Origin: Liolophura sinensis
Lineage: Eukaryota; Mollusca; Polyplacophora; Chitonida; Chitonidae
NCBI RefSeq assembly: GCF_032854445.1
Contig: NC_088302.1
Span: forward strand, 30,907,979 to 30,971,978
DNA: 64,000 bases
Reading direction: 5' to 3'
Part shown: piece by piece, positions 46,101 to 54,931 of the stretch
Numbering within the stretch: the first letter of the stretch is position 1
Layout of the letters: every line of letters starts with the position of its first letter
Made by a program: the position numbers and the translations under genes
The notes under the pieces: generated by a model
Databases searched by the model: none
The model's input: only the letters and a program-made list of their open reading frames with translations
What the model was told of the DNA's origin: nothing

Positions 46101-49100
46101 TACTCATAACAATGGGATAACAAATTACATGTTACATAGTTTAACTTTTTAGCAATTTACTATATCAGTTTTGATGGAAATAAACGTCAAAAATTGAAAA
46201 CCAAGATAAATAAACTGATTGTACATAAATTTAATAATCATTGCATAACTGCCAAAAGAAGTATATGTGAAATTTTCCATGAAGTAATTTTTACTGCAAA
46301 CTAATCATTTAAATTTTGACATCAGACAATCAATTTCTTTGAGGCATAAGTTTTTTTCCTCTTTCTTTTTCAGGGGCTTCAGACATGATGTTACCACTTA
46401 ATATGCTTGAGGGGGTCAGATGCTAAGCACACAAAATAGTGATGTCATGCCTCGAGCCAGTAGAGAAGAATGGCCTTCAGAAAGTTTGTAGTGAGATGTT
46501 AAAATCCCAGAATCACCTCATAGTTGTCTGAGGGCCTGATTTGTTCATCTTCTTGCTCTGGCTTTTGACTGTTACTTGTCTCCACTTGATCCATCTCAGT
46601 GTCATTATGCTCCACCTCTTCCTCTTCCCATGATGCTCTCCTGTCAGAGTTCACCTCTGGGTTTTCCCTCAGCAAAGAATCTATCATTGGTGTAAATGTT
46701 GAAGATTTGTTCCTTAAGTTTTCTTCTTCTCTTTCCAACTGTGTGAAGAGAATATAGATGTATGAAGAGAACACTGATGTATCAACAGAAACACAGATGT
46801 ATCAACAGAACACAGATGTGTCAACAGAACACAGATGTGTCAACAGAACACTGATGTGTCAACAGAACATTTATGTATATAACGAATGTATGGTTTGGAG
46901 GAATTTCCACTGCAGGCACCCCAATTGCAAGCGTTAACATTTGTAGCCTGCATAAAAGTTATGCGGTGGAGGGCTAAATATTTCCATTTTTATAAAATCA
47001 TTTTTCAATGACTTTCAATTATCTACCTTAGCTAGCATTAGCTATGATTTTGAGCACTACACAGAACCCTGCTTTTGTGACCTTGAATGTTATTACACAA
47101 AATTCAAATATGTACACTTTACCTAATGAATATTAAGCTACCAACCAAATACAGAAAAACCTAAGTATTTCTATTAAAAGATTTCTCTCAGAAAATAAAA
47201 ACCATGAACATACCTTTTCTTCGAAACGATCAAAACTGTCCTCTTCACTGAACTCATCGGAATGATGGGCTCCTGTAGAAAAAGGGATAAACAGTGTTTA
47301 TACCACAGGTTATGTAATCTATAAGATGCAAGCATTGAGGTTAATATGTCTGCATATAGAGTATGGAAAAAGCCATGCTAAAACTGTATGCAGGAAAACC
47401 AGTACTGAATCACTGGTCTACCAGTGGTTTGTCTGAGTTGTCTTTCTGGATTGATTTTAGAGCACAAGTCCATGCCATTTGCAACTGAGACATTTTAATA
47501 CTTGAAAAGTAAGGATATGCCATTTTCTTTTGTGTTTTACGGACAAGATTGCTCAAAAATATGCAAAAGTGGATTTTTATTTTTATACCCTCCTCTAATA
47601 TTGAAAAAAAGATTTCTTCTGCCCGTAAAACAACTAAAATTGGTGTGCCTAATGCCTGCTGAGTATGTCAAATGTTGCATCTGATTAAATGACTCACGGC
47701 AACGCCGTGTTCAAAAATATTTCAATTGTATGGCTGCTGTCAGCTTTGACATATTGAGTTGACATAATGGTGGAAGTAAGGCAGGTGATCACTAAACAAT
47801 CATATTCCCTACAGTGCACGCGTCCCTCTCTGACTTCGCTTTACATCACAGCCATCCCTAGAAAATTTTGTAGAGAAGTCTTGAACATGACCAAGGTCAT
47901 CATTGTCACGGTGATGAGGTAGGAAGTGATGTCAGAAAACATAAAACCTTTTCTTTCAATACCAGTTTATATACCTGCATTCCTGCTATCTTATGTCCCG
48001 CACAGCATGATTACAATTAACAGCTGAAATAAGTTTATTAACGAATGCTGATTAAATAGTTTTGCGTGAGGACACCAGCAGGCTATCATGATCAAGGCTA
48101 ACCCTAAGCAAACCTACATAGATTACACAGACTATAAAGGTCAGGCTTGTCTAGCGGTGGCAGTGGAAGTAATATGTCTAAAGATCCCAATGAAGACTTT
48201 TTACTGCCGCTAAAGGCCTTGAATGTTATACAGTGACGACTACAGCTATCGCACCAATAAATCCTCACCACATCCAATCAGGTAACAAGGAACATCTTGT
48301 TTACCTTTGCGTATATATCGTTTCACTTTAAGTTCTAGTTTGCCAGTTCGAACAGCTCGCTTGATCAAGTCTTGTACTTGTGTATGAGAATATGTTGAGA
48401 CTTTCCGCCGATTGATTTCAGTAATTTCGTCTTTCACTCGCACTTCACAGACATCTGCAGCGCCACCTAGTTTCCAAAAGGAAAACAACACGTAAATAGG
48501 ACATGAAAGTCAGGACAGGTACAAAAATTTTTCTCGAAACACGAAATCAGCAAATGGGAACAAAAAATTAGGAAACATTACAAATGACTGGTAATATTTT
48601 CCAGTTCACTCAGGTTTCAAATTTTTAATCCGTTCATAAAACTCTTGATATTAAATTAATTGCTTAACAATAAATGTTACAATCTCATAACAATTTATTT
48701 TTTCATGTTAAAGACTTGTTTCAACAATATTTCGGGTATATATGTATCACAATGGCTAAAGTGAGTAAAGACCAATTACTATTTTACATAATTATATACA
48801 AATGATACATGGATATATCCTAAAACATGAGATAAGGTGGTCACGTGCCCTAAAACTCAAATCTCTTATGATGAACAGATTGCTGTACCTAATGAAACTC
48901 TCTCTACAACGATTGGCTGGCCCTTGTCCCTGCCACCAGAAAAGTTGAACCCAAATCCCTTTTCACTGTTTGGCTTCTGACTGATGGTAATGGTCTTCTC
49001 CACAAAATCCTGAAATAATCAGTACACAATGATGACTTCTGAGAAAAGACAGTACACATTTAATGATTACTTCTGAGAAATATCAGTAAACACAGAATGA

Positions 49101-52100
49101 TTACTTCCGACAATAGATAGTATACATACAATAATTACTTCTGAGAAAAAGCAGTAGCACACATTGATTACTCCACGCAATTTGCAGTATACAAGCAATG
49201 ATTACATCTGAGAAAAGGTAATACATATGCAAGGATTACTTCTGAGAAAACCATCGTAACAAAGTTCTTACTCCAGAGAAAAGACACTACACATGCACGA
49301 ATTAATTGCTTCTGTGAAAATGCAGTACACACACATTGTTTACTTGAGAGAAAAATAGTACACACACACAGTGGTTATGTCTGAGAAAAGACAGTTTACA
49401 AAAATGAATACTTCTAAGAAAAAGCAGTACACACACTAATTACTTTCAAGAAGAAGAGTACACATGCAATAATTACTTCTAAGAAAAAGAGTATACACAC
49501 ACAATGATTGTTGTTTCTAAGAACAACAATATACTGTCATTCTTCAACCTTTTCACATGTTTGCAAGGTGTCTATTCCAGCACAGAATGATGGTGTTTAT
49601 TCTAACATATTCTGAAGGCATTATGTTGTGTTGACTGACACAATTTTGTGAAGTCCTGAAACTGGCCAATCTAACTAATGTAGTTTTGTCTCCAAAATCA
49701 AATTAAAATGTGCATAAATAGCACTGAAAGTTGTTTTATTCATATGCAAAAAGGTTGAGGAATACGAGTATACTGTATGGAAAACTCTGACTCAGGTCTC
49801 TTTCAATAAATCCACAAACTGACAACCGTTCTTGAAATAACAAGTCAAGTCTTATTTGTCAGTAGAGAGGTGCTCTTGAGTTAGGGCTCAGAAAGATTGG
49901 CATACATGTCTAATGTTTACAACGTATTGATATACTGTACCTCAATATCCTAATCCAAGGGTGCATAAAAATGAATTAGTAACAGTATTAGTGAAAGGCA
50001 GTGTAAAATAAGTCGAAAAACAAGGCATTTCTGCTCGTAATGAGGCGCCCGATTCTGAGGTTCGTGGTTCAAAAAATGTAAAATATTCACCTCTGATATA
50101 AGTTCACCGTAACAATACGTCTCTTTGGGAATAGACCCAAAAAATATACAATCCCAAGTAACAACAGACTCTGTTACTAAATTCACTTCCTGTAGCGACA
50201 TGGTTTAAATCTAGTGGTTTACAGTTACTCAAACCATTCAGTGAAATAGATTAACACATGTATTCTTACAAAAACATTTTACAAAAACATTCATTTCAGT
50301 GTAGCCACCAGGAGCGGGTGGAGAATAAATGTTCTTTTCTTTTATCAGTACATCAAGCTACCTATCATAAGATAAATTTATTAATTGATGTTCGATACCC
50401 AGGTAAGGTCAGATAATGGTTACATCCAACTTTGCCTTGAAGTGATGTGCGAAGATCGAATTCACGAAAACCCTTTGATGATTACTTTGATGACTAGATT
50501 ATAAAACATACTGAAAACCATCTGTGATTTTTCCCGAAATTCTACAGACAGATCTTACCCTGTCTGATCGTGGCGACCTTGGAGACACTTTTGGCTCTTC
50601 GGCCTGGACATTTGATTGGTTGTTCTGCACACTGTAATTTCTGGCGGGACGACGAGAGAGCGGCTTGTATTCATTATCACTTTCAACCTGCTCCTCAAAC
50701 GCTTTCCGAATACTGCTCAGTTTGCTTCCCACAGACCTCTGTGTAGTGGGGGCGGTTTTATTAGAGTTTGTTGATGTACCATTGTACTTGTTGGAAACTT
50801 CCTCTATGTTGTTGTTGTTGTTGTGTGAGTCGCTGTTTTCTGTCCAGTTCTCCTTGTTGGACTCTGTGTCGGATTCTGATGGCACGCCATTTCCTAATCT
50901 CGTGTCCATCTGGGAAGAGTTTTTATCAGTATCATCGTCAGAGCTTGCTGCCCAAGGAGCAGGTTCAAATACAGCTGAGTCATCAAATGAGCCTGTTATT
51001 TCCTGTAACAACACAAGAGTCAGTTTTACACAGGATTCTTTAAGAGTGAGTACTTGGGGTTTAACGTTGTACTCAACACTTTTTCAGTCATATGACGACG
51101 AAGGAATCCTTGGTGTGTATGTAATGTGCCTCCTTGTTACAGGACGGATTTCCACCGCCCTTTTATCTAGTGCTGCTTCACTGAAACGACTTACCGAAGG
51201 CAAGTAAGCCGCCCCGCCTGAGCCATTATACTGATACGGGTCAACCAGTCGTTGCACTTCCCCATAACATTGAACACCAAGGGAGTAAGTTACAACTTCC
51301 TCTTTTAAAGTCTTAGTGTGACTCGACCCAGGATTGATCCTGGATCTACCGCTCCTGAAGCGGACGCTCTACCAAATGTGCTATCCAGGCCAGCGAATTC
51401 TTTGAAATACTAGCCACCAAATTCTTTTAATTTTTGGGACATCTGGTCTGCTCTTTTTAGCCAATATATGCATGTATACCTTTAACTGTAATACAAATTA
51501 CACAGTTTCTCTTTTCTCACATGGTTAGTCCGTCTGATGAAAAAAAAAAATATAGAGATCTTTACTTTTATAAAAACAAAATGAGAGGGAAAAGTAAATT
51601 TCAGCTTTCAGCATCTGTTCTAAAAAGTAAGAAGTCTTACAAGTATACTACGTATTTATTTTCTCGAAAGTGTTTATTACACACTGCTCCACATAAAATA
51701 GTTTTACTTAGAACTATTGAAATATGAAATACCTAAGGTTACCTACTGCTATAATGGCAACCATTTCATTGCAAAAGCTTTGCTTAGAAATTCAGTGCGG
51801 AAGAAAACATTTGTGTAGCAGAACCAATTCATCTATCATATTTATAGTCAATATATTTGACTAGAATAATAAGTACATACAAAAGCTTGAATTTCCAGAT
51901 ACATACCCTTGCCCTCCTTCTTTCTGTCTGATTATGATTGATGTCATTTGATTGGTTGTTGTTGGTGGTGCCGTAATCTTCATTGTCCTCTTCTATTGGA
52001 TAACTGTTCATACTCTTCCGTTTCTCTCTGGCAAAACAAAACAATGACCCAAAATAATGTACTCATTCAATAAATGACACTAATAGTCCTTTAAACAATG

Positions 52101-54931
52101 TTACAAAAAACTGCTTACAAATACTGCCTGTGGTTGTTTCCAAAAATTTCAGTGAAATTGGATGTGGCGAGATTTTTCTCTCAAAGGCTTTTTCATGGCC
52201 AAACCTACAATGCCGCTGAAGTTTAAATATAATATATTGAACATTTCTTTTACAGTACAGCTCTGTATTTACATATTTTCTATACTTTGCACAAACATCA
52301 GATATATATGTCAAGATATTACATATCCTTATACGCACTGGAAACTAGGTGGATTTTAATATGACATTCAACTTGGATGGTTGTCAACGCACTGCACAAA
52401 ATGAGCAGAGAATGATATGAACATTGTGACTGCATATGTCAGCTGTACATTGTAGAACTGTTCTTGTGTGATGCAGGTGAGAAGTCTGATCCCTGGTCCC
52501 CTCCTCATGGACCCATTCCTGCCAACATGAAGCTTTCAGGTCACCACCCACCAGTGACTGTCCATACTGCATGGGTGCAGAATGGCCCAAGGATTTCATC
52601 CTGATCAGAGTAATGGAGTAAGGCACACATGTGCAATAGAGTGTCTAAAAACAGCCCTTTTTGAGGCCATTCTGGTAGAGCAAGTTGCACATTTCATTTC
52701 TTCTTATCTCTCTTATGCCAGATAGCACTAATATTCTACAGGTAATTGGCTAACCATTGGCTAACAGATCTGACCAGTACCCAAACATAAGCTATGTGAA
52801 GTCACGGTCAGTCTACACAGTATATGAGTGCACTTACCGTTCCTTGACAATCTCACTGAACGTCTTTGTAGCACGTAGTGCTTTTTCCTCCTGTTCCTTT
52901 CCCTGGGCCTCTGCCTCTTCTTTGCGCTCATAAGATGCTGCGGACTGCGAGCGTCGTTTTGATTTCCAGCTGCCCAGTTTCTACAAAACAACATGAACTG
53001 ACATGTACACACTGGATTTATTTACACGACTCTTCAATACCATGCAGCACTAAAATCCGGATGTCTGAAATACAGCCCCCCCACCCTTCCTCCTGCCACC
53101 CATTACATTCTTCAACATTTCCAAAAATAAAAGAAAGAAAACTGAGAATACTTAAAAGAAATGACAGGATGTAGTGTTGCTTAGTTTGCTTTCATACAGA
53201 ACTACTTTCATGAGCTATTCATGAAAATATTCATGAATAGCTCATGAAAATTGTTTCATGAGCTATTCATGGTGTGCACTGCTTGCACTACTGGTACAAC
53301 CAGCTGAAATGCAATCCTAATTCTTCTAAAATTTGGGACAGATATCAGTAGTGTTGAATGTAGAATATTACATATCTTTACCAGCCTTTAGGAAAAGTAA
53401 AGATATGATTATGTTGTTCATTAGATGGTCTAAACATGTGAGAAGAAAGAAACTCAATATTCCTGCTAGAATTACATATATATTGGCTAAAATGAGCTGA
53501 CCAGGTGTCCTAAAATTTAGAAGAAATAGGGCAATGTGTCAATCACAATGGAATATTGTGAACATGAAAGTCCATTATTACACTAAGTACCTGAATGGGA
53601 GTTGTAATAAAAATAATTACCCGATTTGTGTTTTAACTTAAGCATAAGTTTAGATGATAGGGAAGGTGTATGCAAAATTTCATGGAAACAGGTTCAGTAC
53701 TTTAGGAAAAGTTGCATGGAAAAAATCTGATTATATGGAAAAGCACAATTATGCAAAGTCCTTAATGGGGGTAATTATGAAGATCATTACTCGATTGCCA
53801 TTAACCTTAAGCATGCACAAGTTCAGATGATAGGCAAGATGTATGGTAAGTATCATCAGAATTGGTGTCGGATCTTGGGAGGGAATGAAAGGACAAAATC
53901 GTGTTAATGGACAGACAGACAGACAAACAAACAGGGTGACTCCAGTATACCCCCCACTCCTGACTTCGTTAAAGGGGGTATATATAGTTAGCAGCTAGTT
54001 AATGTTTCCCATCAAGGTTGTTGTCGAGTGAAAGGGTAATTTAATAAAATGCGTATCTGGCAACCATAACTTTCTGCGTAAGACTTACAAACCCATACCT
54101 GGAATTCATACATATAACTGTATGACAGTTTGTTACTCAATTCCACTCGGGAATCAGTGAAATGTTCTCATTAAGGGTATAGAGAGTTATAATCTATCAT
54201 AGCAAACTGACCGATTGCCAATCGTTGTCTTCTATGGTCTCTTGCAGCGTGTCCCACTTAATCTTCTTACTCTCCTCAGCAATTTTGATCTGTTCTTGAG
54301 CGGCCTGAGCCAGGTGACTGGCACCCGGCGTCTTGACGAACTGAAGTGGGTTAGCGGAGACGCTGGGTCTGCCCGACCCGCTAACACGGCGTGTTGCATA
54401 ACTTTCCCCACTGCCAGACGAGTGGCGGGAGTGGAAGCCGTGACCTCCATCTAAGCTGTCCGTGGAGGAGGAGCGTGTGTGGGAGTGCGAACCCTGCGAC
54501 AGATTCGGGCTGCTCCGGTACATGGCTGAGTCATGGTTAGAATACACAGAGGAAGACTCGAATGAACCTCTCGAACCACCGGAATTCCCCCAGCGGTTGA
54601 GGTTCGAAGAACTGTTGTGACGATACATGTCTGCTCTGAGCTCGTTCTCTAAAGAAGATCCCCCCTCGGAACCATAGGACTCCTCTGAGGGAGCATGCTC
54701 GTCTGGTAGACTCACAGAGTGGGGGTAATGGTCACTGTTGTCACTGTGAAAGCTGGTCACGCGGCACGGCGACCCCCCATTGTAACTGTTCCAGCTGCGC
54801 TGTGGGGACTGGTCAGGGGAGAGAACCCCGGGATTCTGAGCAACGAGTCCAGAGAATGCGCTCTGATCTAACTGAGGTCCAATATACACGTTCCTGGCAG
54901 CTTGTCCAAGCCAGTACACTGTAAGCGCTAC
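31126..54931 (-). CDS. LMO7: LMO7-like CH/PDZ/LIM scaffold protein, 18 exons, 5' part outside window
   Basis: Eighteen exons were placed by eye from GT-AG sites, and all seventeen junctions keep frame, giving 1,527 codons. Visible order: end of a calponin-homology domain (residues 1-20, TVYWLGQAARN); Ser/Gly-rich linker (20-200); the segment shared by LMO7 and LIMCH1 (205-290, IKWDTLQETIEDNDW then KLGSWKSKRRSQS); acidic Asn/Ser linker; PDZ domain (479-566, carboxylate-binding loop GFGFNF); acidic and Arg/Glu coiled-coil segments; long Pro/Ser region; LIM domain (about 1456-1513). Having both PDZ and LIM points to LMO7 rather than LIMCH1, though an invertebrate gene may predate their split. 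Vertebrate LMO7 binds afadin and alpha-actinin and acts at adherens junctions; that role here is inference. The remaining CH exons and start codon must lie right of 64,000, so this intron exceeds 9 kb. Introns carry SINEs and several tandem arrays. Confidence 0.93.
33649..34165. repeat. 53-bp tandem array, about 10 units, in an LMO7-like intron
   Basis: The unit is CTTAAAATGTAGCCTTTGGG, TCTGAGCTAAATGCTAGG, GTATTATTGTTACAG. Central units are nearly identical and outer ones diverge. It lies in the intron between the LIM exon and the proposed last exon. Confidence 0.95.
34882..35046 (-). CDS. LMO7: LMO7-like exon: bulk of LIM domain
   Basis: The acceptor CTGTTTAG| is followed by GYGAAMVIESLNLHYHMQCF, then RCCVCHAQLG and WKLHCRNCY. 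With CSHC from the previous exon this gives the LIM pattern C-x2-C, H-x2-C, C-x2-C, C-x2-C. The GAAMVIESL block is diagnostic for LMO7/LIMCH1. The donor GAAG|GTATCT leaves phase 1. Confidence 0.96.
35650..35800 (-). repeat. SINE family A, tail-core half
   Basis: TATTTATTTATTTATCTGAA, then CTAGAATATTTCACTTATAT, GACGGCGGCCAGCATTATGG, TGGGTGGAAAACGGGCAGAG, CACATCCACAAGTTGCTGG; the head is lost. Confidence 0.85.
35860..36130. repeat. Degenerate TTGT/GTCGTA-rich low-complexity stretch
   Basis: Repeated GTCGTA, GTTGTTGT, TTGTCGTAGT and TCGTCGTCAT words occur without a fixed period. Looser CTACTACA/AGTCCTACTA words continue to about 36,520. It is probably decayed simple repeat. Confidence 0.5.
37049..37222. 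repeat. ~41-bp tandem repeat, three to four units
   Basis: The unit is GTGCAACAATGTTTAGTGG, ACAACATGCAACACAAGAACA, repeated three times with a diverged leftmost unit. Confidence 0.9.
37381..37652 (-). repeat. SINE family B, internally shortened copy
   Basis: On the + strand the tail AGTGAGTGAGTGCTTGAGG leads to GTAATGTGCCTCCTTGTTGC, AGCCATTATACTGATACGGG, TTACAACTTCCTCTTTTAAA and the tRNA-like head CGGACGCTTTACCAACTGAG. Two internal blocks present at 51043-51393 are missing. Confidence 0.88.
37740..37870 (-). repeat. SINE family A, diverged tail fragment
   Basis: The (ATTT)n run is followed by GACTCTTGATTAACACCACA, CTCCATAATTTGTCATTTAT and GGAGAAAACCTGAAAGCCGC, an old copy of the tail-core half. 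Confidence 0.6.
38055..39255 (-). CDS. LMO7: LMO7-like large exon: coiled-coil end, Pro/Ser region, start of LIM
   Basis: The 1,201-bp exon follows CTGCTCTCAG| and ends CTAG|GTGAGT, phase 0 to 1. It starts ERLRQEEERLRQEQERLQKE, runs through a Pro/Ser-rich disordered region with likely phosphosites (SPRGSSPASVPKPSPSYA, DAPKTPLSPTSPI), and ends RQRCSHCQEELG, supplying the first two LIM zinc ligands. Confidence 0.96.
40893..41035 (-). CDS. LMO7: LMO7-like exon: Glu/Arg coiled coil
   Basis: The 143-bp exon lies between TTTGCAG| and GAG|GTGAGC, phase 1 to 0. It encodes KRQADLEEERLRILQEEQEM followed by RRRLEEQKEAEDRRLRE, a long charged helix. A family A SINE sits 15 bp upstream of the acceptor. 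Confidence 0.95.
41050..41205 (-). repeat. SINE family A, tail-core half next to a coding exon
   Basis: TTTGATTTATTTATTTGATT, then TGTACTCAAGAATATTTCAC, ACGGTGGGAGCAAATCGAGC, GAGCCCCGGGAGGTGGGGGA, followed by a G-rich degenerate stretch. It begins only about 15 bp from the acceptor of the exon at 40893-41035. Confidence 0.85.
41943..42031 (-). CDS. LMO7: LMO7-like exon: Ser-rich linker
   Basis: The 89-bp exon after TTTTGTAG| and before ATTG|GTAACA, phase 2 to 1, encodes DGFQEVNFRVNMNQQSSAPA and a poly-Ser stretch. Confidence 0.85.
42100..42182. repeat. 21-bp tandem repeat, about four units
   Basis: AATGCAATGTTAAGATGTAAAC is repeated with small changes (20-22 bp). It is intronic. Confidence 0.9.
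42744..42955 (-). CDS. LMO7: LMO7-like exon: Arg/Gln-rich coiled coil
   Basis: The 212-bp exon between ATTCAACAG| and AA|GTAAGG, phase 0 to 2, encodes EQVLLEQERKRVDAMEERRS, then a Gln-rich helix and SNSGFQIDPMNKPDLTLDT. Confidence 0.92.
43121..43213 (-). CDS. LMO7: LMO7-like exon: coiled coil
   Basis: The 93-bp phase-0 exon between CATTTGCAG| and GAT|GTAAGT encodes KQFEQNVKAINSRWETDKQQ followed by AERRRQEKYND, a charged helix. Its length, also a multiple of three, allows skipping. Confidence 0.9.
44310..44354 (-). CDS. LMO7: LMO7-like micro-exon (15 codons)
   Basis: The 45-bp exon between CTGTACAG| and GAG|GTAACT, phase 0 at both ends, encodes QKQTSSPEMSVTNGE. Being a multiple of three, it could be an optional (cassette) exon. 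Confidence 0.7.
44637..45019 (-). CDS. LMO7: LMO7-like exon: linker and start of coiled coil
   Basis: The 383-bp exon lies between TTTTCCAG| and CAG|GTACTG, phase 1 to 0. It includes KPISFDISVPASSDASPSD, KALLRWQRRPQSQYGKE and ends LSREIKKMEEWDRQQEEQRQ, an amphipathic charged helix. Confidence 0.93.
45290..45410. repeat. Interspersed repeat end with GGACGGACGG run
   Basis: TATCATGTTCACTAGAGAAA, then ACAGACGGATGGACGGACGG and ACGGACGAACGCC. The GACGGAC/GACAGAC runs mark the 3' side of a repeat type that also ends the 53,500-53,985 element. Confidence 0.45.
45849..46083 (-). CDS. LMO7: LMO7-like exon: Glu-rich linker
   Basis: The 235-bp exon lies between TGGGTAG| and TCAG|GTGAGC, phase 0 to 1. 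It encodes SSRYNEPEDTRQDSAEEAEE and ends SKPLYPTPYRS. G/C at third positions is higher than in the flanks, supporting coding. Confidence 0.9.
46517..46738 (-). CDS. LMO7: LMO7-like exon: acidic linker
   Basis: The 222-bp exon is in phase 0 at both ends (CTTCACACAG| and GAG|GTGATT). It is Glu/Ser/Asn-rich, beginning LEREEENLRNKSSTFTPMID. A 21-bp minisatellite begins a few tens of bases upstream. Confidence 0.9.
46755..46872. repeat. ~21-bp tandem repeat, five to six units
   Basis: AACACAGATGTGTCAACAG and AACACTGATGTGTCAACAG units run in tandem. The array lies just upstream (transcriptionally) of the exon at 46517-46738. Confidence 0.92.
47214..47272 (-). CDS. LMO7: LMO7-like exon: short acidic exon
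   Basis: The 59-bp exon lies between TTCTACAG| and AAG|GTATGT, phase 1 to 0, and encodes AHHSDEFSEEDSFDRFEEK. It is small but flanked by good sites, and phases fit on both sides. Confidence 0.85.
47690..47775 (-). repeat. SINE family A, old fragment
   Basis: CACGGCAACGCCGTGTTCAA, then AAATATTTCAATTGTATGGC and TGCTGTCAGCTTTGACATAT match the core-tail part weakly. Confidence 0.45.
48305..48466 (-). CDS. LMO7: LMO7-like exon: second half of PDZ domain
   Basis: The acceptor AACTAG| and donor AAAG|GTAAAC, phase 1 to 1, span 162 bp. It encodes DVCEVRVKDEITEINRRKV (the PDZ 'GD-I-L-xIN' strand equivalent), the alpha-2 helix THTQVQDLIKRAV-like segment, and LELKVKRYIRK. Confidence 0.95.
48889..49009 (-). 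CDS. LMO7: LMO7-like exon: first half of PDZ domain
   Basis: The exon lies between TTATTTCAG| and TTAG|GTACAG, phase 0 to 1. It encodes EKTITISQKPNSEKGFGFNF, where GFGF is the PDZ carboxylate-binding loop, then the PIVVERV strand. A degenerate tandem array starts a few bases upstream of the acceptor. Confidence 0.95.
49016..49530. repeat. Degenerate ~36-40-bp minisatellite abutting the PDZ exon
   Basis: About thirteen units of ATGATTACTTCTGAGAAAA, GCAGTACACACA occur with heavy divergence. The array starts within about 10 bp of the splice acceptor of the exon at 48889-49009. Confidence 0.88.
50559..51002 (-). CDS. LMO7: LMO7-like exon: acidic Ser/Asn linker before PDZ
   Basis: The 444-bp exon is in phase 0 at both ends (GTTACAG| and AGG|GTAAGA). 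It is low in complexity (an Asn run, Asp/Ser-rich) and then encodes KLSSIRKAFEEQVESDNEYK, a likely helix. A family B SINE lies 40 bp upstream of its acceptor. Confidence 0.92.
51043..51393 (-). repeat. SINE family B, full-length copy
   Basis: This is the longest copy, about 350 bp. On the + strand the tail AGAGTGAGTACTTGGGG leads through ATGTGCCTCCTTGTTACAGG, GCTGCTTCACTGAAACGACT, AGCCATTATACTGATACGGG and TTACAACTTCCTCTTTTAAA to the head GGATTGATCCTGGATCTACC, GCGGACGCTCTACC. Its complement carries box B GGTAGATCCAGGATCAATCC and box A GGTAGAGCG. Flanks share ATTCTTT, a possible short target duplication. Confidence 0.92.
51907..52027 (-). CDS. LMO7: LMO7-like exon: Asn-rich linker
   Basis: The exon follows TTTTGCCAG| and ends AGG|GTATGT, phase 2 to 0. 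It encodes EKRKSMNSYPIEEDNEDYG then an Asn-rich stretch and ERRRAR. The left boundary is certain to about 2 bases. Confidence 0.85.
52838..52980 (-). CDS. LMO7: LMO7-like exon: LMO7/LIMCH1 homology segment
   Basis: The 143-bp exon lies between TTTTGTAG| and CG|GTAAGT, phase 0 to 2. It encodes KLGSWKSKRRSQSAASYERK, then a Glu/Ala helix, then TKTFSEIVKER. The WKSKRR pattern is typical of this family. Confidence 0.92.
53206..53273. repeat. 19-bp perfect inverted repeat plus a third copy
   Basis: TTTCATGAGCTATTCATGA (53206-53224) and its exact complement (53231-53249) are separated by 6 bp. A third, direct copy TTTCATGAGCTATTCATGG starts at 53255. It is intronic and could form a hairpin or cruciform. 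Confidence 0.93.
53500..53985 (+). repeat. Interspersed repeat ending in (GACA)n and ATACCCCCCACT
   Basis: Within it, related halves recur: AATGGGAGTTGTAATAAAAA...AATTACCCGATTTG and TAATGGGGGTAATTATGAAG...CATTACTCGATTGC, each followed by TTAAGCATA/GCATGC and AGATGATAGG. It finishes TGGACAGACAGACAGACAAA and GACTCCAGTATACCCCCC. The ends are approximate and the family is not named. Confidence 0.55.
54212..54931 (-). CDS. LMO7: LMO7-like exon: end of CH domain and Ser-rich linker
   Basis: The acceptor GGTTTCAG| and donor TCG|GTCAGT bound 720 bp in phase 0. It begins VALTVYWLGQAARN, matching the final CH helix of LMO7/LIMCH1 (human LITLYWLGRKA by memory), then a Ser/Gly/His-rich linker, and ends in IKWDTLQETIEDNDWQS, the start of the LMO7/LIMCH1 homology region. 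Confidence 0.95.

Noticed and set aside
49016-49530. Regularly spaced short repeats, checked as a CRISPR-like array
   Set aside because: Units are contiguous and degenerate without unique spacers of constant length, and the setting is a eukaryotic intron.
50665-51207. 180-codon frame on the + strand
   Set aside because: Antisense of the acidic LMO7-like exon at 50559-51002, continuing into a SINE.
51330-51393. tRNA-like sequence with boxes A and B on the - strand
   Set aside because: It is the head of a family B SINE; the same head and body occur at 8090 and 37381, and the cloverleaf is not complete.
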